Positions 9,407 through 18,957 of a DNA stretch of 64,000 nt are shown here, one piece after another. A program made the translations under genes and the position numbers. Origin of the DNA: JAKVAV01 sp047633195 (GTDB lineage Bacteria > Bacteroidota > Bacteroidia > Flavobacteriales_D > Cryomorphaceae); contig JBLIEU010000005.1 in NCBI GenBank assembly GCA_047633195.1, positions 1-64,000 on the forward strand, given 5' to 3'. Position 1 is the stretch's first letter, and each line of letters starts with the position of its first letter. The notes beneath the pieces were generated by a model. It was not told the DNA's origin. It saw nothing but the letters and a program-made list of their open reading frames with translations, and did no database searches.

Positions 9407-10666
9407 ATGGCAAAGCTTAAAGTCTATTTGAGATTGGTAAAAGAGGGGAGCGCCTTTGCGGTTTCTTCATTGGTTGTTAATCGTCTGAGAACGATACTTT
9501 CATTGCTTGGTATTACTATCGGAATCTTTGCTATTATTTCAGTCTTCACCCTCGTAGACAGCATGGAACGAAGCGTTCGGAGCTCCTTTGAGAGCCTGGG
9601 AGATGATGCCATGTTTATTGAGAAAATGCCCTGGGGTCCTGAAGCTGGAGACGGCGAGTATGCTTGGTGGAAATACATGAAGCGTCCTCAAGTAACTTAT
9701 GAGGAGGCCAAAATATTGAAGCAGAGAATGAACACCGCTGGTGTAGTGAGTTTCTTTGCGGGAGCACCGCGAACCTTAGAGTACGGGAATAGCGCGGCTG
9801 AAAATATTAGCGTAATCGCTTCAGCCGAGGGTTTTGAGAATTTTATTAAGGTAGACATTGGTGATGGACGAAATTTCACTTCCGCCGAATTAAATTCTGG
9901 AAGACGCGTCTGTCTTTTAGGTTACGACGTTTCACAAACCTTATTCGGACTTGAAAACCCAGTGGGTAAGGACATCAAGGTAGGAGGGTTCAGGGCTACA
10001 GTTATTGGCGTTCTGGAAAAGGAAGGGCAAAGTCTTTTGGGTGGCGGTGCCGATGAATGGGTTATTATTCCCGTGACGTTTGGTCAAACTATCATGAATT
10101 TAAATGAGTCAAACACTCAGATAACCCTAAGGCCAAAAGAGTTCGTGAGTCTGAAGGCAATGGAGGAGGAAGCGATGATGCATATGCGCTCGATTCGTAA
10201 GCTTCGTCCCTCAGAAGAGAAAAACTTCGCCCTCAATATGTCGAGTATGCTCAGTAGTGGTCTCGATCAGGTATTTGGGATACTTACCTTAGTAGGGTTA
10301 ATTATTGGGGGGTTTTCCATACTCGTCGGCGGATTTAGTATTGCCAACATTATGTTCGTTTCGGTAAAAGAACGCACGAGTATCATCGGTATCCAGATGG
10401 CGCTCGGAGCTAAAAGGAGCTTTATTCTTTTTCAATTTTTGTTCGAGGCGGTTTTACTCTGCCTCATCGGAGGGGGAATTGGACTTCTAATCATTTTCTT
10501 AGGCAGTTTGGCAGCATCTTCTGCTACTGGGTTCGATCTTTCGCTCACCCTTAAGAATGTTCTCATCGGTGTGGGTTTCTCGGTAGTTATAGGCCTAGTT
10601 TCGGGATTGATCCCAGCTTTGAGGGCTTCTCGAATGGTGCCTGTCGATGCGATTCGCAGCAATTAG
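9407..10666 (+). CDS. ABC transporter permease, MacB/FtsX family
   Basis: Permease of the type VII (MacB-like) ABC superfamily. An N-terminal membrane helix (about residues 27-52, LLGITIGIFAIISVFTLVD) is followed by the periplasmic MacB_PCD domain (about 55-250). The FtsX domain has three C-terminal helices and the conserved VKERTSIIGIQMALGAKR coupling region near 325. At 419 residues it is a half-permease without a fused ATPase, and no ATPase gene is adjacent, so its partner must be encoded elsewhere. Substrate cannot be inferred. Confidence 0.92.
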   Translation: MAKLKVYLRLVKEGSAFAVSSLVVNRLRTILSLLGITIGIFAIISVFTLVDSMERSVRSSFESLGDDAMFIEKMPWGPEAGDGEYAWWKYMKRPQVTYEEAKILKQRMNTAGVVSFFAGAPRTLEYGNSAAENISVIASAEGFENFIKVDIGDGRNFTSAELNSGRRVCLLGYDVSQTLFGLENPVGKDIKVGGFRATVIGVLEKEGQSLLGGGADEWVIIPVTFGQTIMNLNESNTQITLRPKEFVSLKAMEEEAMMHMRSIRKLRPSEEKNFALNMSSMLSSGLDQVFGILTLVGLIIGGFSILVGGFSIANIMFVSVKERTSIIGIQMALGAKRSFILFQFLFEAVLLCLIGGGIGLLIIFLGSLAASSATGFDLSLTLKNVLIGVGFSVVIGLVSGLIPALRASRMVPVDAIRSN

Positions 10667-10820
10667 AATTGTAAGGGTAGAATCTGAAATTATTCTTCTG
10701 ATAAATCTAGAGTGCAACTGAACCTGCTTCAAATACATTTCCGTCAAGACTTAAGACCACAATTCCTTATATTTCGGCTGTTTTTAAAGGATGCTAATCC
10801 TATTATTCTCAGAGAAGGCT

Positions 10821-11756
10821 ATGATCGTCAGGAAATATTTTAGGTTAGGTACCACCATACGTTATTCTTGGAAAAATATTCTCTACAGCTTGATATGTAG
10901 TAGCTTGGCATGGGTTGTTCACGTGGTTTGGGAGCAACATCAATTGGACATACCAGTCTCAGTAGTGGCGATTTTAGGTACGGCCTTATCTATTATCCTT
11001 GGTTTCAGAAATACTTCTGCCTACGAGCGCTGGTGGGAAGCAAGAAAAATTTGGGGCGGACTTGTCAATGAGAGTAGAACCTTTACTCGTCAGGCTCTGA
11101 CCATTGTCGATCGGTCAGAGGTTACTCCCTTCCTTTGGGAGAATTGTGCAAGAATTGTAAGAATACAATTAGCGTTTATCAATGCTTTGAGACTTCAATT
11201 GCGTAGCCAAGACGATCCGAAAGAATGGAAATACTCGGTAGGTAAGCATCTAAGTGAAGAAGACTACAATCATGTAATGTCTAAAGCTAATAAGGCTACG
11301 CACTTAGGTATGCTTATGGGGTATGCCATAAAAGAGTTGAATGCCCACGATACAATGGACACGTTCAGCTACATCCAAATGGATGATACGCTGACTCGGA
11401 TTACTGACCTACAAGGACGAGCTGAGCGCATAAAACATACGCCCTTACCCGTTCCGTATGATTACTATACGATGAGCTTTTTAGCAGTCTTTGTTTTCTT
11501 TTTCCCATTTGCATTCATAGAGGAGTTCATAGAGTTTTCCGCAGCCTGGCTCATTGTGCCCGTAACGGTCATTATTAGTTGGATTTTCTATCAGATTTAT
11601 GTGATCGGTCGTGTAATGTCGAAGCCTTTCGCAGGCTGGAAAACGGATGTAGCGATGACCGCAATTTGCACAACCATTGAGATAGATTTGAAAGAAGTGC
11701 TTGGGGAATCTGATGTTCCTGAAAACCCCAAACCAAAAGGTGGGGCGTTAATGTAG
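10821..11756 (+). CDS. Bestrophin-like anion channel family protein
   Basis: Predicted pentameric membrane channel of the bestrophin/RFP-TM family. The family core RNTSAYERWWEARKIWG is present near residue 60, followed by LVNESRTFTRQ. Paired hydrophobic segments lie at about 20-60 and 215-265. The conserved YxxGRxMSKPF-like segment appears as YVIGRVMSKPFAGWKTD. I prefer the ATG at 10821 (MIVRKYFRLG, with AGAGAAGG just upstream); an in-frame ATG at 10791 would add ten hydrophobic residues. A weak -7 match, TATATTTC, lies at 10768-10775. Confidence 0.9.
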   Translation: MIVRKYFRLGTTIRYSWKNILYSLICSSLAWVVHVVWEQHQLDIPVSVVAILGTALSIILGFRNTSAYERWWEARKIWGGLVNESRTFTRQALTIVDRSEVTPFLWENCARIVRIQLAFINALRLQLRSQDDPKEWKYSVGKHLSEEDYNHVMSKANKATHLGMLMGYAIKELNAHDTMDTFSYIQMDDTLTRITDLQGRAERIKHTPLPVPYDYYTMSFLAVFVFFFPFAFIEEFIEFSAAWLIVPVTVIISWIFYQIYVIGRVMSKPFAGWKTDVAMTAICTTIEIDLKEVLGESDVPENPKPKGGALM

Positions 11757-11773
11757 TTATTGGGTCTTGGCGA

Positions 11774-11894
11774 TTGGCTGTCAGCTTATAGCTAAGTCTA
11801 CAATGGACTTAATACTTTTTGTACTAAACTCGTCTTTCTTAGAAATCACGTTGGCATATCCGCGCCCAGCTGGTAACCGATAGCTGGCAGCTAA
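11774..11894. repeat. Small palindromic intergenic element
   Basis: Two 13-nt arms in inverted orientation (11774-11786 and 11882-11894) agree at 11 of 13 positions (TTGGCTGTCAGCT versus TTAGCTGCCAGCT). The right arm is part of its own hairpin, CCAGCT-N-AGCTGG. The 198-nt gap between the convergent bestrophin and barrel genes holds nothing else recognisable apart from a 56-codon minus-strand frame (11781-11951). That frame begins ATG and spans the element; I do not call it a gene. Confidence 0.4.
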
Positions 11895-11954
11895 ACACTG
11901 CAACTCTTCAAAGAGAATCCTACCGATATGCCCTAACCTACTAAAGCCCATAGT

Positions 11955-12659
11955 CTAAAAGCTAAACGCCATCCCTAGGGACATTGCCCACTGGTTCGTT
12001 TTGGAATTTTTAGTGTTGTAAGAGAAACTGCCATCATTTCCAATAACGACTGATTCAGTGTCGATATATGTGACTTCGCCACCCGACTGATTGTCGTATC
12101 TCGCCTCTAGAAATATCCCAGGAACGAGCTGATATTTTAGGCCCACCGCCCATCCGGCTATGAAGTTGAAGTCTCTTTCAACCAGATCTCCCGACGCCTG
12201 ATTGACATTGTCGAGCTGCAGCTCGGAAGTGACGCTAAAGTTTCTTACACCCGCAAAGAGTTCGCCGTAGGGTCTGAGCTTTCCATCCAATGGTCTCACT
12301 CTTCCGTGCACTTGATAGGTGTATGCGTTTCCTCGTACAAATAAGTCGCCTTGATCTCTGGTAGGAACCAAGTTGTTCTGAATACTCACTGATTGGCTTT
12401 GGCTGGAAAGCGAATTCCAAACGAAGCCACCGCCCACCTCAATGGGGAGGTTGCGGATCGGGAGTGATAGAGCAGCATAAATCCCAAATGGATTTCCTTC
12501 GTAATTCTCACTGAATTCACCTTGCGGAACAACGAGTTGAAAACCTCCTGATAAAGTGAAGGAACGACGGTTTACGGTTTCAAGTAATACCCGATTTCCT
12601 TGCTGAGCCATCAGGCTCCAAGGCATCAAAATGAAAAACAGAAAAAGTACCCTTCTCAT
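11955..12659 (-). CDS. Outer-membrane beta-barrel protein, function unknown
   Basis: Secreted 234-residue protein with a signal peptide ending MAQQ (about residues 1-19). Alternating hydrophobic strands with aromatic girdle residues follow, and the C-terminus ends in an aromatic barrel strand (WAMSLGMAFSF). Motifs such as LFAGVRNFSV, FIAGWAVGLKYQL and FLEARYDNQSGGE resemble OmpA/OprF-like porin-fold proteins (outer membrane protein beta-barrel domain). It follows mfd by 45 nt on the same strand, so it may share its transcript. Ligand or role cannot be inferred. Confidence 0.8.
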   Translation of the reverse strand: MRRVLFLFFILMPWSLMAQQGNRVLLETVNRRSFTLSGGFQLVVPQGEFSENYEGNPFGIYAALSLPIRNLPIEVGGGFVWNSLSSQSQSVSIQNNLVPTRDQGDLFVRGNAYTYQVHGRVRPLDGKLRPYGELFAGVRNFSVTSELQLDNVNQASGDLVERDFNFIAGWAVGLKYQLVPGIFLEARYDNQSGGEVTYIDTESVVIGNDGSFSYNTKNSKTNQWAMSLGMAFSF

Positions 12660-12704
12660 AACCGTGATTTTGTTCCTACTACGACAATCCTTATGCCAAG
12701 GGTT

Positions 12705-15700
12705 CTAATCTAAGGCAAGAGACTCTACTTCAAGGTGCAGAGGGGATAAGGCATGAATGGCCTCTTCGATATTTCTAACACCGAACTTCGATAATCGGAG
12801 TCCATTGCCCTTTTCGTACATCTTATATCCAGCTGGATTGTGCTTAATGAAATCGAGAACTTTCGTAAAAGCGCCACTCTGGAAATAGGCGGATTCTGCA
12901 TTTGAAACAAAATTACCTATCAGCTTTTCGCCTTTCAAATTCAGTTTTTCAAAACCGATTTCCTTCGCCATACGGCGCAGACGCAAGGCATCAAAAAGAT
13001 CTTGTGTCTGATTCGGTAATTCGCCGAAACGATCTTGCAATTTCCCTTTGTAATCTTCGAGTTCAATTTCTGTAGAGAGATTATCCAAGTCGCGGTAAAT
13101 ACTCAGCCTTTCGGCAATATCAATAACGTAATCATCGGGAATCAAAATCTCCAAATCAGTTTCAAGTACGCAGTCAGGCACAAATTCACCCACCTTGTCC
13201 GTATCGTTGTGATACAATTCCTTAAACTCGTTTTCCTTGAGTTCGCGAACCGTTTCATCCAGTATTTTCTGGTAAGTCTCGAAGCCGAGGTCATTGATAA
13301 ATCCACTTTGTTCACCTCCCAGCAGGTTTCCCGCACCACGAATGTCGAGGTCGCGCATGGCAATGTTCATTCCACTACCCAGATCACTAAACTGAGTTAC
13401 AGCTTGTAATCTCTTTCTCGCTTCCGAAGAAAGCGCTGATTGTGGGGGAGAGATTAAGTAACAGAACGCCTTTTTATTGCTACGTCCCACTCGACCGCGC
13501 AATTGGTGGAGGTCGCTCAGACCAAATTCATGCGCATTATTGATGATCATGGTATTGGCATTCGCAATATCAATACCCGACTCTATAATAGTAGTAGCGA
13601 TAAGCACATCAAAGACTCCTTCAATAAAGTCGGTCATCACTTTTTCGAGCTTTGGTCCATCCATTTGCCCATGGCCAATAACAATGCGGGCGCCAGGCAC
13701 CAGGCGCTGAATCATACCCGCAACTTCTTGAATGTTCTGAATCTTATTGTGGACGAAGAACACTTGTCCACCTCGACTGATCTCGTAACTCACCGCATCT
13801 CGAATCACTTCTTCATTAAGAGTGAAAAGTTCCGTCTGCACAGGATATCGGTTTGGCGGCGCCGTATTGATGATACTCAAATCACGTGCGCCCATCATCG
13901 AAAATTGAAGGGTGCGCGGAATAGGTGTGGCAGTCATGGTCAACGTATCGACATTGGCCTTCATGTTTTTGAGCTTGTCTTTTACTCCTACTCCAAACTT
14001 CTGCTCCTCATCGACGATCAGTAAACCCAGATCCTTGAATATCACCTTCTGACTCACTAGCTTATGGGTGCCGATCATAATATCGATTTCACCTGCCGCC
14101 AATGCTCTGAGTGTCTCCGTTTGTTGTTTTCCGCTGATAAAGCGATTTATTAATCCAACTCTTGCAGGAAAGTCTTCTAATCGCTTTTTAAAGTTTTTGT
14201 AATGCTGCAATGACAGCACAGTGGTTGGTACTAAGATTGCCACCTGCTTGCTATCGCAAACGGCCTTGAATGCAGCGCGAATGGCAATCTCCGTTTTACC
14301 GAATCCTACATCACCACAAACCAATCGATCCATCGGTGAGGCAGACTCCATGTCTTCCTTTACCGCCTGCGTGGATTTTATTTGGTCGGGTGTATCTTCG
14401 TATATAAAAGAGGCCTCTAACTCAGTTTGAAGGTAATTGTCAGGTGAAAATGCAAAACCTATTTTTCCTTTTCGCTTGGCGTAAAGCTTGATGAGGTCGT
14501 AGGCTATTTCTTTAACGCGCTTCTTTGTCTTGGCTTTTGTCTTTTGCCAAGCAGCGCTTCCAAGCTTGTTTATCGACGGTTGGTTTCCATCCTTGCCCGA
14601 GTATTTACTGATGCGGTGCAGGGAGTGAATACTCACATAAAGAATGTCATTATCGCGGTAAACCAGCCTGATGGCCTCTTGCTCTTTTCCGTTTATATCA
14701 ATCTTTTCGAGTCCCGAGAACTTTCCAACACCATGATCGATGTGAGTTACGAAATCTCCTGGTTGAAGACTGCTCAGCTCCTTTAAAGTGAGGGCTTCCT
14801 TGTTTTTCTTAAATCCTTCCTTGAGATAAAAACGGTGGTATCTCTCGAAAATCTGATGATCAGAGTAACAGCAGATTTGGAAATCCTTGTCGATAAACCC
14901 TTCGGCTATTTCTGTGTGAATAGGAGTGAACTCCGCCTTGGCTTTTAGATCTTCGAAAATTCGCTCCAGTCGCTCTACCTGCTTCTCGTTGGAGCTGAAT
15001 AAAAAATTGGCGTATCCCTTCTCTGCATTCTCCTGCAGATTTTGAATTAGAAGGTCAAAGTTTTTGTTGAAGCTTGGTTGAGGAACCTGATTGTAATCAA
15101 ACTTTATATCCGTGTCTGAATAACTCGTTCCGAATCCTATTCGTCTGTATGTTTTACTTTTCTTCTCAAAAGTCTCACCGCTGATGTACAAATCATTTGG
15201 CGGAAGTCGCTTAAGCTGAGACTTGAGTTTTGTAAATTGTTTTTCGGCTACGCCAAAAACATGATCGAGCCGATCGGATACCAATGAGTCATCCTTTGAC
15301 CAAATGGTAGTTTCTTCTCCAATAAAATCAAGGAAACTTTCCCGAGACTCCAGCATTGACGTGTGCTGAATATTTGGGATTACGGTAAATTTACTTGCGC
15401 TTTTGGTCGAGAGCTGAGTAACGGGATCGAATTGCCGAAGTGACTCGACTTCGTCTCCGAAAAACTCAATTCGGTATGGGTAGTCTTCTCCGAAAGAGTA
15501 AACGTCTACAATTCCTCCTCTAATGGAAAACTGCCCTGGTTCATAAACGAAATCCACTCGATGGAATTCGTATTCGGTGAGCAGCTCATTTAAGAATTCT
15601 ATGCTGTATGTCTTGCCGACTTGCACCTTGAATGTGTGGATTTCCAGTTGCTTTCGGGTTACAACATTTTCGGCTAGCGCATCGGGATAAGTCACGATGG

Positions 15701-16064
15701 CGCAAGGTTTTTTTCCTTTGCCCGAAATGGCCTTTAGAACTTCAGCTCGCAAGACGATATTCGAATTATCGGTATTTTCAATTTCGTAAGGAACACGGAA
15801 GCTTTCAGGGTAGAATACGGAGATGAATTCCTTGCCCTCAAATTTCTGAAGGTCATTGAGAAAATAAGCCGCTTCTTCTTTGTCATTAAAAATGAAAAGA
15901 TGGTCTCTTTTGCTTTCCTTGATAATGGCTTGCGCCAAGAATGCTAGGCCTGAGCCAACAATTCCGCGTAAGGCCAGTCGGGCACGATCGGTTTTGAGTG
16001 CAGTTGAAATAGCGAGAGTTTTAGAGCTCTCGGTGTAATTTTTTGCGAGTTCGCTTATGTTCAT
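12705..16064 (-). CDS. mfd: Transcription-repair coupling factor
   Basis: ATP-dependent DNA translocase that removes stalled RNA polymerase at lesions and recruits UvrA. Domain order is canonical for 1119 residues: UvrB-like N-terminus, CarD-like RNA polymerase interaction domain (LQPGDFVTHIDHGVGKFSGL, about 435), and a RecG-like helicase core. Walker A is CGDVGFGKTE near 585 and the DEEQ box lies near 685. Motif VI-type QLRGRVGRS and the C-terminal TRCF domain follow. The ATG overlaps the fbp stop by 4 nt, so it is translationally linked to fbp. Confidence 0.98.
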   Translation of the reverse strand: MNISELAKNYTESSKTLAISTALKTDRARLALRGIVGSGLAFLAQAIIKESKRDHLFIFNDKEEAAYFLNDLQKFEGKEFISVFYPESFRVPYEIENTDNSNIVLRAEVLKAISGKGKKPCAIVTYPDALAENVVTRKQLEIHTFKVQVGKTYSIEFLNELLTEYEFHRVDFVYEPGQFSIRGGIVDVYSFGEDYPYRIEFFGDEVESLRQFDPVTQLSTKSASKFTVIPNIQHTSMLESRESFLDFIGEETTIWSKDDSLVSDRLDHVFGVAEKQFTKLKSQLKRLPPNDLYISGETFEKKSKTYRRIGFGTSYSDTDIKFDYNQVPQPSFNKNFDLLIQNLQENAEKGYANFLFSSNEKQVERLERIFEDLKAKAEFTPIHTEIAEGFIDKDFQICCYSDHQIFERYHRFYLKEGFKKNKEALTLKELSSLQPGDFVTHIDHGVGKFSGLEKIDINGKEQEAIRLVYRDNDILYVSIHSLHRISKYSGKDGNQPSINKLGSAAWQKTKAKTKKRVKEIAYDLIKLYAKRKGKIGFAFSPDNYLQTELEASFIYEDTPDQIKSTQAVKEDMESASPMDRLVCGDVGFGKTEIAIRAAFKAVCDSKQVAILVPTTVLSLQHYKNFKKRLEDFPARVGLINRFISGKQQTETLRALAAGEIDIMIGTHKLVSQKVIFKDLGLLIVDEEQKFGVGVKDKLKNMKANVDTLTMTATPIPRTLQFSMMGARDLSIINTAPPNRYPVQTELFTLNEEVIRDAVSYEISRGGQVFFVHNKIQNIQEVAGMIQRLVPGARIVIGHGQMDGPKLEKVMTDFIEGVFDVLIATTIIESGIDIANANTMIINNAHEFGLSDLHQLRGRVGRSNKKAFCYLISPPQSALSSEARKRLQAVTQFSDLGSGMNIAMRDLDIRGAGNLLGGEQSGFINDLGFETYQKILDETVRELKENEFKELYHNDTDKVGEFVPDCVLETDLEILIPDDYVIDIAERLSIYRDLDNLSTEIELEDYKGKLQDRFGELPNQTQDLFDALRLRRMAKEIGFEKLNLKGEKLIGNFVSNAESAYFQSGAFTKVLDFIKHNPAGYKMYEKGNGLRLSKFGVRNIEEAIHALSPLHLEVESLALD

Positions 16065-17095
16065 TTTTTAGTACTCGCCTTCGCTGGGCTATGCTCTCTC
16101 ATAAATGCCTCGGCATTTTCTACCATTTTCTTCGATCCGATGAAAAGGGGTGTGCGTTGGTGAAGGTGTTGGGGTTCAATTTCCATTATTCGATTCTCTC
16201 CATCCGACGCTTTTCCGCCAGCTTGCTCAACAAGAAAAGCCAACGGAATGTTTTCGTACATCAGACGAAGCTTACCCGTTGGATTGGGTCCTGTTTGGGG
16301 ATAAATGTATATCCCACCTTTAATGAGGTTCCTATGAAAATCAGCCACCAAGGACCCTATATACCTACTCGTGTAAGGTCTGTTCGACTCCTCATCTTCT
16401 TCTTGGCAGTGCTTAATGTACTTCTTCACTCCTTCGGGAAATTGCTTGTAATTGCCCTCATTGATGGAGTAAATACTTCCATCTTCGGGGATTTTCATGT
16501 TCGGGTGCGAAAGGCAAAAAACTCCAATAGAAGTGTCCAGTGTAAATCCGTTCACTCCGTTTCCTGTGCTAAACACGAGCATAGTAGAAGACCCGTAAAT
16601 CACGTATCCACCTGCAACCAAATCAACTCCAGGTTGGAGAAAATCCTCCAAATTGGCTACCGTCCCTGGCTTACTCTTTCTTCTGTAAATGGAAAAAATC
16701 GTTCCGATACTGACGTTTACATCAATGTTTGAGGATCCGTCGAGCGGATCCATCAACACAACATATTTTCCCCAGATGGCTTCGCCCTTGTCGAAAGCAA
16801 TAAAGTCTTCGTTCTCTTCTGAGCCGATTCCGCAAACTTCTTGCTGCGCTTTCAGAGCAGCAATCATTTTTTCGTTTGCATAAACGTCCAGCTTTTGCTG
16901 TTGCTCACCTTGCACGTTTTCTTCTCCAGCTGCGCCAAGAATGTCATCAGCAAGGCCTGCTTTATTTACTTCGCGGTTCACGACTTTGGCTGCCAAACGA
17001 ATGGCACTTAATAAACGAGAGAGTTCTCCCTTTGCAAAAGGGAAGTCGGATTGGCGCTCAATGACAAATTCTCCGAGCGTGGTTAGTTTACTCAT
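16061..17095 (-). CDS. fbp: Class I fructose-1,6-bisphosphatase
   Basis: Gluconeogenic phosphatase converting fructose-1,6-bisphosphate to fructose-6-phosphate. The metal/substrate motif MDPLDGSSNIDVNVSIGTIF is present near residue 120, and a second conserved segment GKLRLMYENIPLAFLVEQAGG near 270. The acidic EENEDF region before it matches the family. Length (344) is normal. ATG start at 17095; its stop overlaps mfd. A divergent gene starts 105 nt upstream. Confidence 0.97.
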   Translation of the reverse strand: MSKLTTLGEFVIERQSDFPFAKGELSRLLSAIRLAAKVVNREVNKAGLADDILGAAGEENVQGEQQQKLDVYANEKMIAALKAQQEVCGIGSEENEDFIAFDKGEAIWGKYVVLMDPLDGSSNIDVNVSIGTIFSIYRRKSKPGTVANLEDFLQPGVDLVAGGYVIYGSSTMLVFSTGNGVNGFTLDTSIGVFCLSHPNMKIPEDGSIYSINEGNYKQFPEGVKKYIKHCQEEDEESNRPYTSRYIGSLVADFHRNLIKGGIYIYPQTGPNPTGKLRLMYENIPLAFLVEQAGGKASDGENRIMEIEPQHLHQRTPLFIGSKKMVENAEAFMREHSPAKASTKK

Positions 17096-17200
17096 GGTAG
17101 TTTTCAGTAGGTGTACAAATATGAGGATTTTTCAATGGAAAAGCCACGTTGTGCACCATCTAAGCTCACTCTGATTTGAAAAAAGCTTTTCTTTGTTTTT

Positions 17201-17674
17201 ATGAAAACCAAAGTGAGTATCCGAAAGGCTCAACCAGCTGATATTGCGCAAGTACATGGGTTGATTGTTGAGCTCGCAGAGTTTGAAAAGGCACTTGATG
17301 AAATGGTGCTGACTCCCGAACAGCTGCAAGCCGACAGCTTTGGCGAGAAGCCTATTCTCGAAATTATCGTGGCAGAAGGGAATGATCAAATTCTCGGGGC
17401 TGCGATGTTTTATGAGAAATACAGCACTTGGAAGGGTAGGTCTGTTCATTTGGAAGACTTTGTGGTGAAGGAATCGGAGAGGAGAATGGGAATCGGAGCT
17501 TTGCTTTTTGAAGAAGTGATGCGCATTGCCAAGGAGCGGAATTATGCTCGAATGGATTGGCAAGTCTTGGATTGGAATGAGACTGCCATTGCTTTTTATA
17601 AAAAATATGGTGCCAACCTAACGACAGAATGGGTGGACGGGAGATTTACCAGAGAAGAACTTCAAAGCAAATAA
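17201..17674 (+). CDS. GNAT-family N-acetyltransferase
   Basis: Acetyl-CoA-dependent acetyltransferase of 157 residues. The fold elements are in order: an N-terminal IRKAQPADIAQVHGLIVELAEFEKA helix region, a central beta strand VHLEDFVVKE, the acetyl-CoA pyrophosphate loop RRMGIGALL near residue 93, and the C-terminal WQVLDWNETAIAFYKKYGA. This arrangement resembles diamine (spermidine/thialysine) N-acetyltransferases. The substrate is not determinable. It ends 3 nt before the aspartate kinase gene, so the two are probably co-transcribed. Confidence 0.9.
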   Translation: MKTKVSIRKAQPADIAQVHGLIVELAEFEKALDEMVLTPEQLQADSFGEKPILEIIVAEGNDQILGAAMFYEKYSTWKGRSVHLEDFVVKESERRMGIGALLFEEVMRIAKERNYARMDWQVLDWNETAIAFYKKYGANLTTEWVDGRFTREELQSK

Positions 17675-17677
17675 GAC

Positions 17678-18949
17678 ATGAAAGTTTTCAAATTTGGAGG
17701 AGCATCGGTCAAAGATGCTGCGGGAGTGCAAAATGTGGCGAAGATTATTCAAAATCATCCGGCTAATGATTTGGTGGTGGTGGTTTCGGCAATGGGAAAG
17801 ATGACCAATGCTTTTGAAGCATTGATAGAAGCATACACCCAAGGGAGTGATGATCTGGTGAATAGATTGGCAGAAATTCGAGGATACCATGGAGCCATTG
17901 CTTCAGGACTCGATCGGAACGGTGAGATTCAGAATTCCGTCGATCTCATTTTTGTTCAATTGGAGTCACGACTTCAACGTCTGCCTTCGGATAATTTTGA
18001 TTTTGACTACGATCAAATTGTGGGTTTCGGTGAGGTTCTCTCAACTACGATAATCTCCACTTATCTAAATTCAAAAGAGATCAATTGCCATTGGGCAGAT
18101 GCCAGAAGAATGATCAGAACAGATTCTACCTATCGGGAATCAAAAGTAAACTGGGAGAAAACGACTGAGTTGGTTCAGGCAGAATGGCAAAAGGTAAGGC
18201 CAAATGCAAAGGGTAAGAAGTTGATGCTCACCCAAGGATTTATTGGACACACGGCAGAGCTCAATACCACAACTCTCGGACGGGAGGGCTCAGATTTTAG
18301 TGCCGCTATTTTATCCTACGTTTTGGAAGCTGCTGATGTCACCATTTGGAAAGATGTTCCCGGAGTTTTGAACGCCGACCCGAAGTACTTCTCCGATGCC
18401 GTGATGTTGAAACGAATTAGCTACAAGGAGGCCATAGAGTTGGCATACTATGGTGCTTCCGTCATTCACCCGAAGACAATCAAGCCACTTCAGAACAAGG
18501 GGATTGTACTTAAAGTAAAATCATTTTTGAACTATCAGGATGAAGGAACCAGAATAGATTCGAGCACCTTTAGTGATTCGCTCGTGCCATCCTATATTTT
18601 CAAGATCGATCAAATCTTAATTTCTTTCTCACCACGAGATTTTTCTTTTGTCACTGAGGATAACCTCAGTGAACTTTTCGCCTATTTCGTTGGACAGGGG
18701 ATTAAGATCAACTTGATGCAAAATTCTGCTCTTAACTTTTCCATCTGCGTGGATTACCATGAAAAGAAGTTGAAACGGCTTCAAGAGAAGTTCGGAGGTC
18801 GCTACGAGGTTTTTTACAACCACCCTTGCGAATTGGTCACCATCAGGCATTACGACCAAGAAACGATCAGTCGATTACTCATTGGAAAGAAGGTTTTGGT
18901 GGAGCAGAAAAGTCGGAATACGGCTAGGATGGTTTTGATGGAGGGGTGA
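17678..18949 (+). CDS. Aspartate kinase, monofunctional
   Basis: Phosphorylates aspartate at the head of the lysine, methionine and threonine pathway. The N-terminal KFGGASV motif (residues 4-10) and the substrate/ATP segment GREGSDFSAAIL near 208 are present. The segment TIWKDVPGVLNADPKYF near 227 also matches. The C-terminal ~130 residues form a degenerate ACT regulatory region. At 423 residues it lacks any fused homoserine dehydrogenase. The ATG follows the acetyltransferase stop by 3 nt. The isozyme type (lysC versus others) is not decided. Confidence 0.94.
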   Translation: MKVFKFGGASVKDAAGVQNVAKIIQNHPANDLVVVVSAMGKMTNAFEALIEAYTQGSDDLVNRLAEIRGYHGAIASGLDRNGEIQNSVDLIFVQLESRLQRLPSDNFDFDYDQIVGFGEVLSTTIISTYLNSKEINCHWADARRMIRTDSTYRESKVNWEKTTELVQAEWQKVRPNAKGKKLMLTQGFIGHTAELNTTTLGREGSDFSAAILSYVLEAADVTIWKDVPGVLNADPKYFSDAVMLKRISYKEAIELAYYGASVIHPKTIKPLQNKGIVLKVKSFLNYQDEGTRIDSSTFSDSLVPSYIFKIDQILISFSPRDFSFVTEDNLSELFAYFVGQGIKINLMQNSALNFSICVDYHEKKLKRLQEKFGGRYEVFYNHPCELVTIRHYDQETISRLLIGKKVLVEQKSRNTARMVLMEG

Positions 18950-18957
18950 TTCGAGAA

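Noticed and set aside
11520..11545. 14-nt identity between the bestrophin gene and the 57.5-kb intergenic region (GAGTTTTCCGCAGC)
   Set aside because: Shared 14-mers are expected by chance in 64 kb, and no flanking similarity extends it.
17100..17200. Promoter-like CATATTTG upstream of fbp
   Set aside because: The first base departs from TA and no -33 TTG at the right distance supports it.
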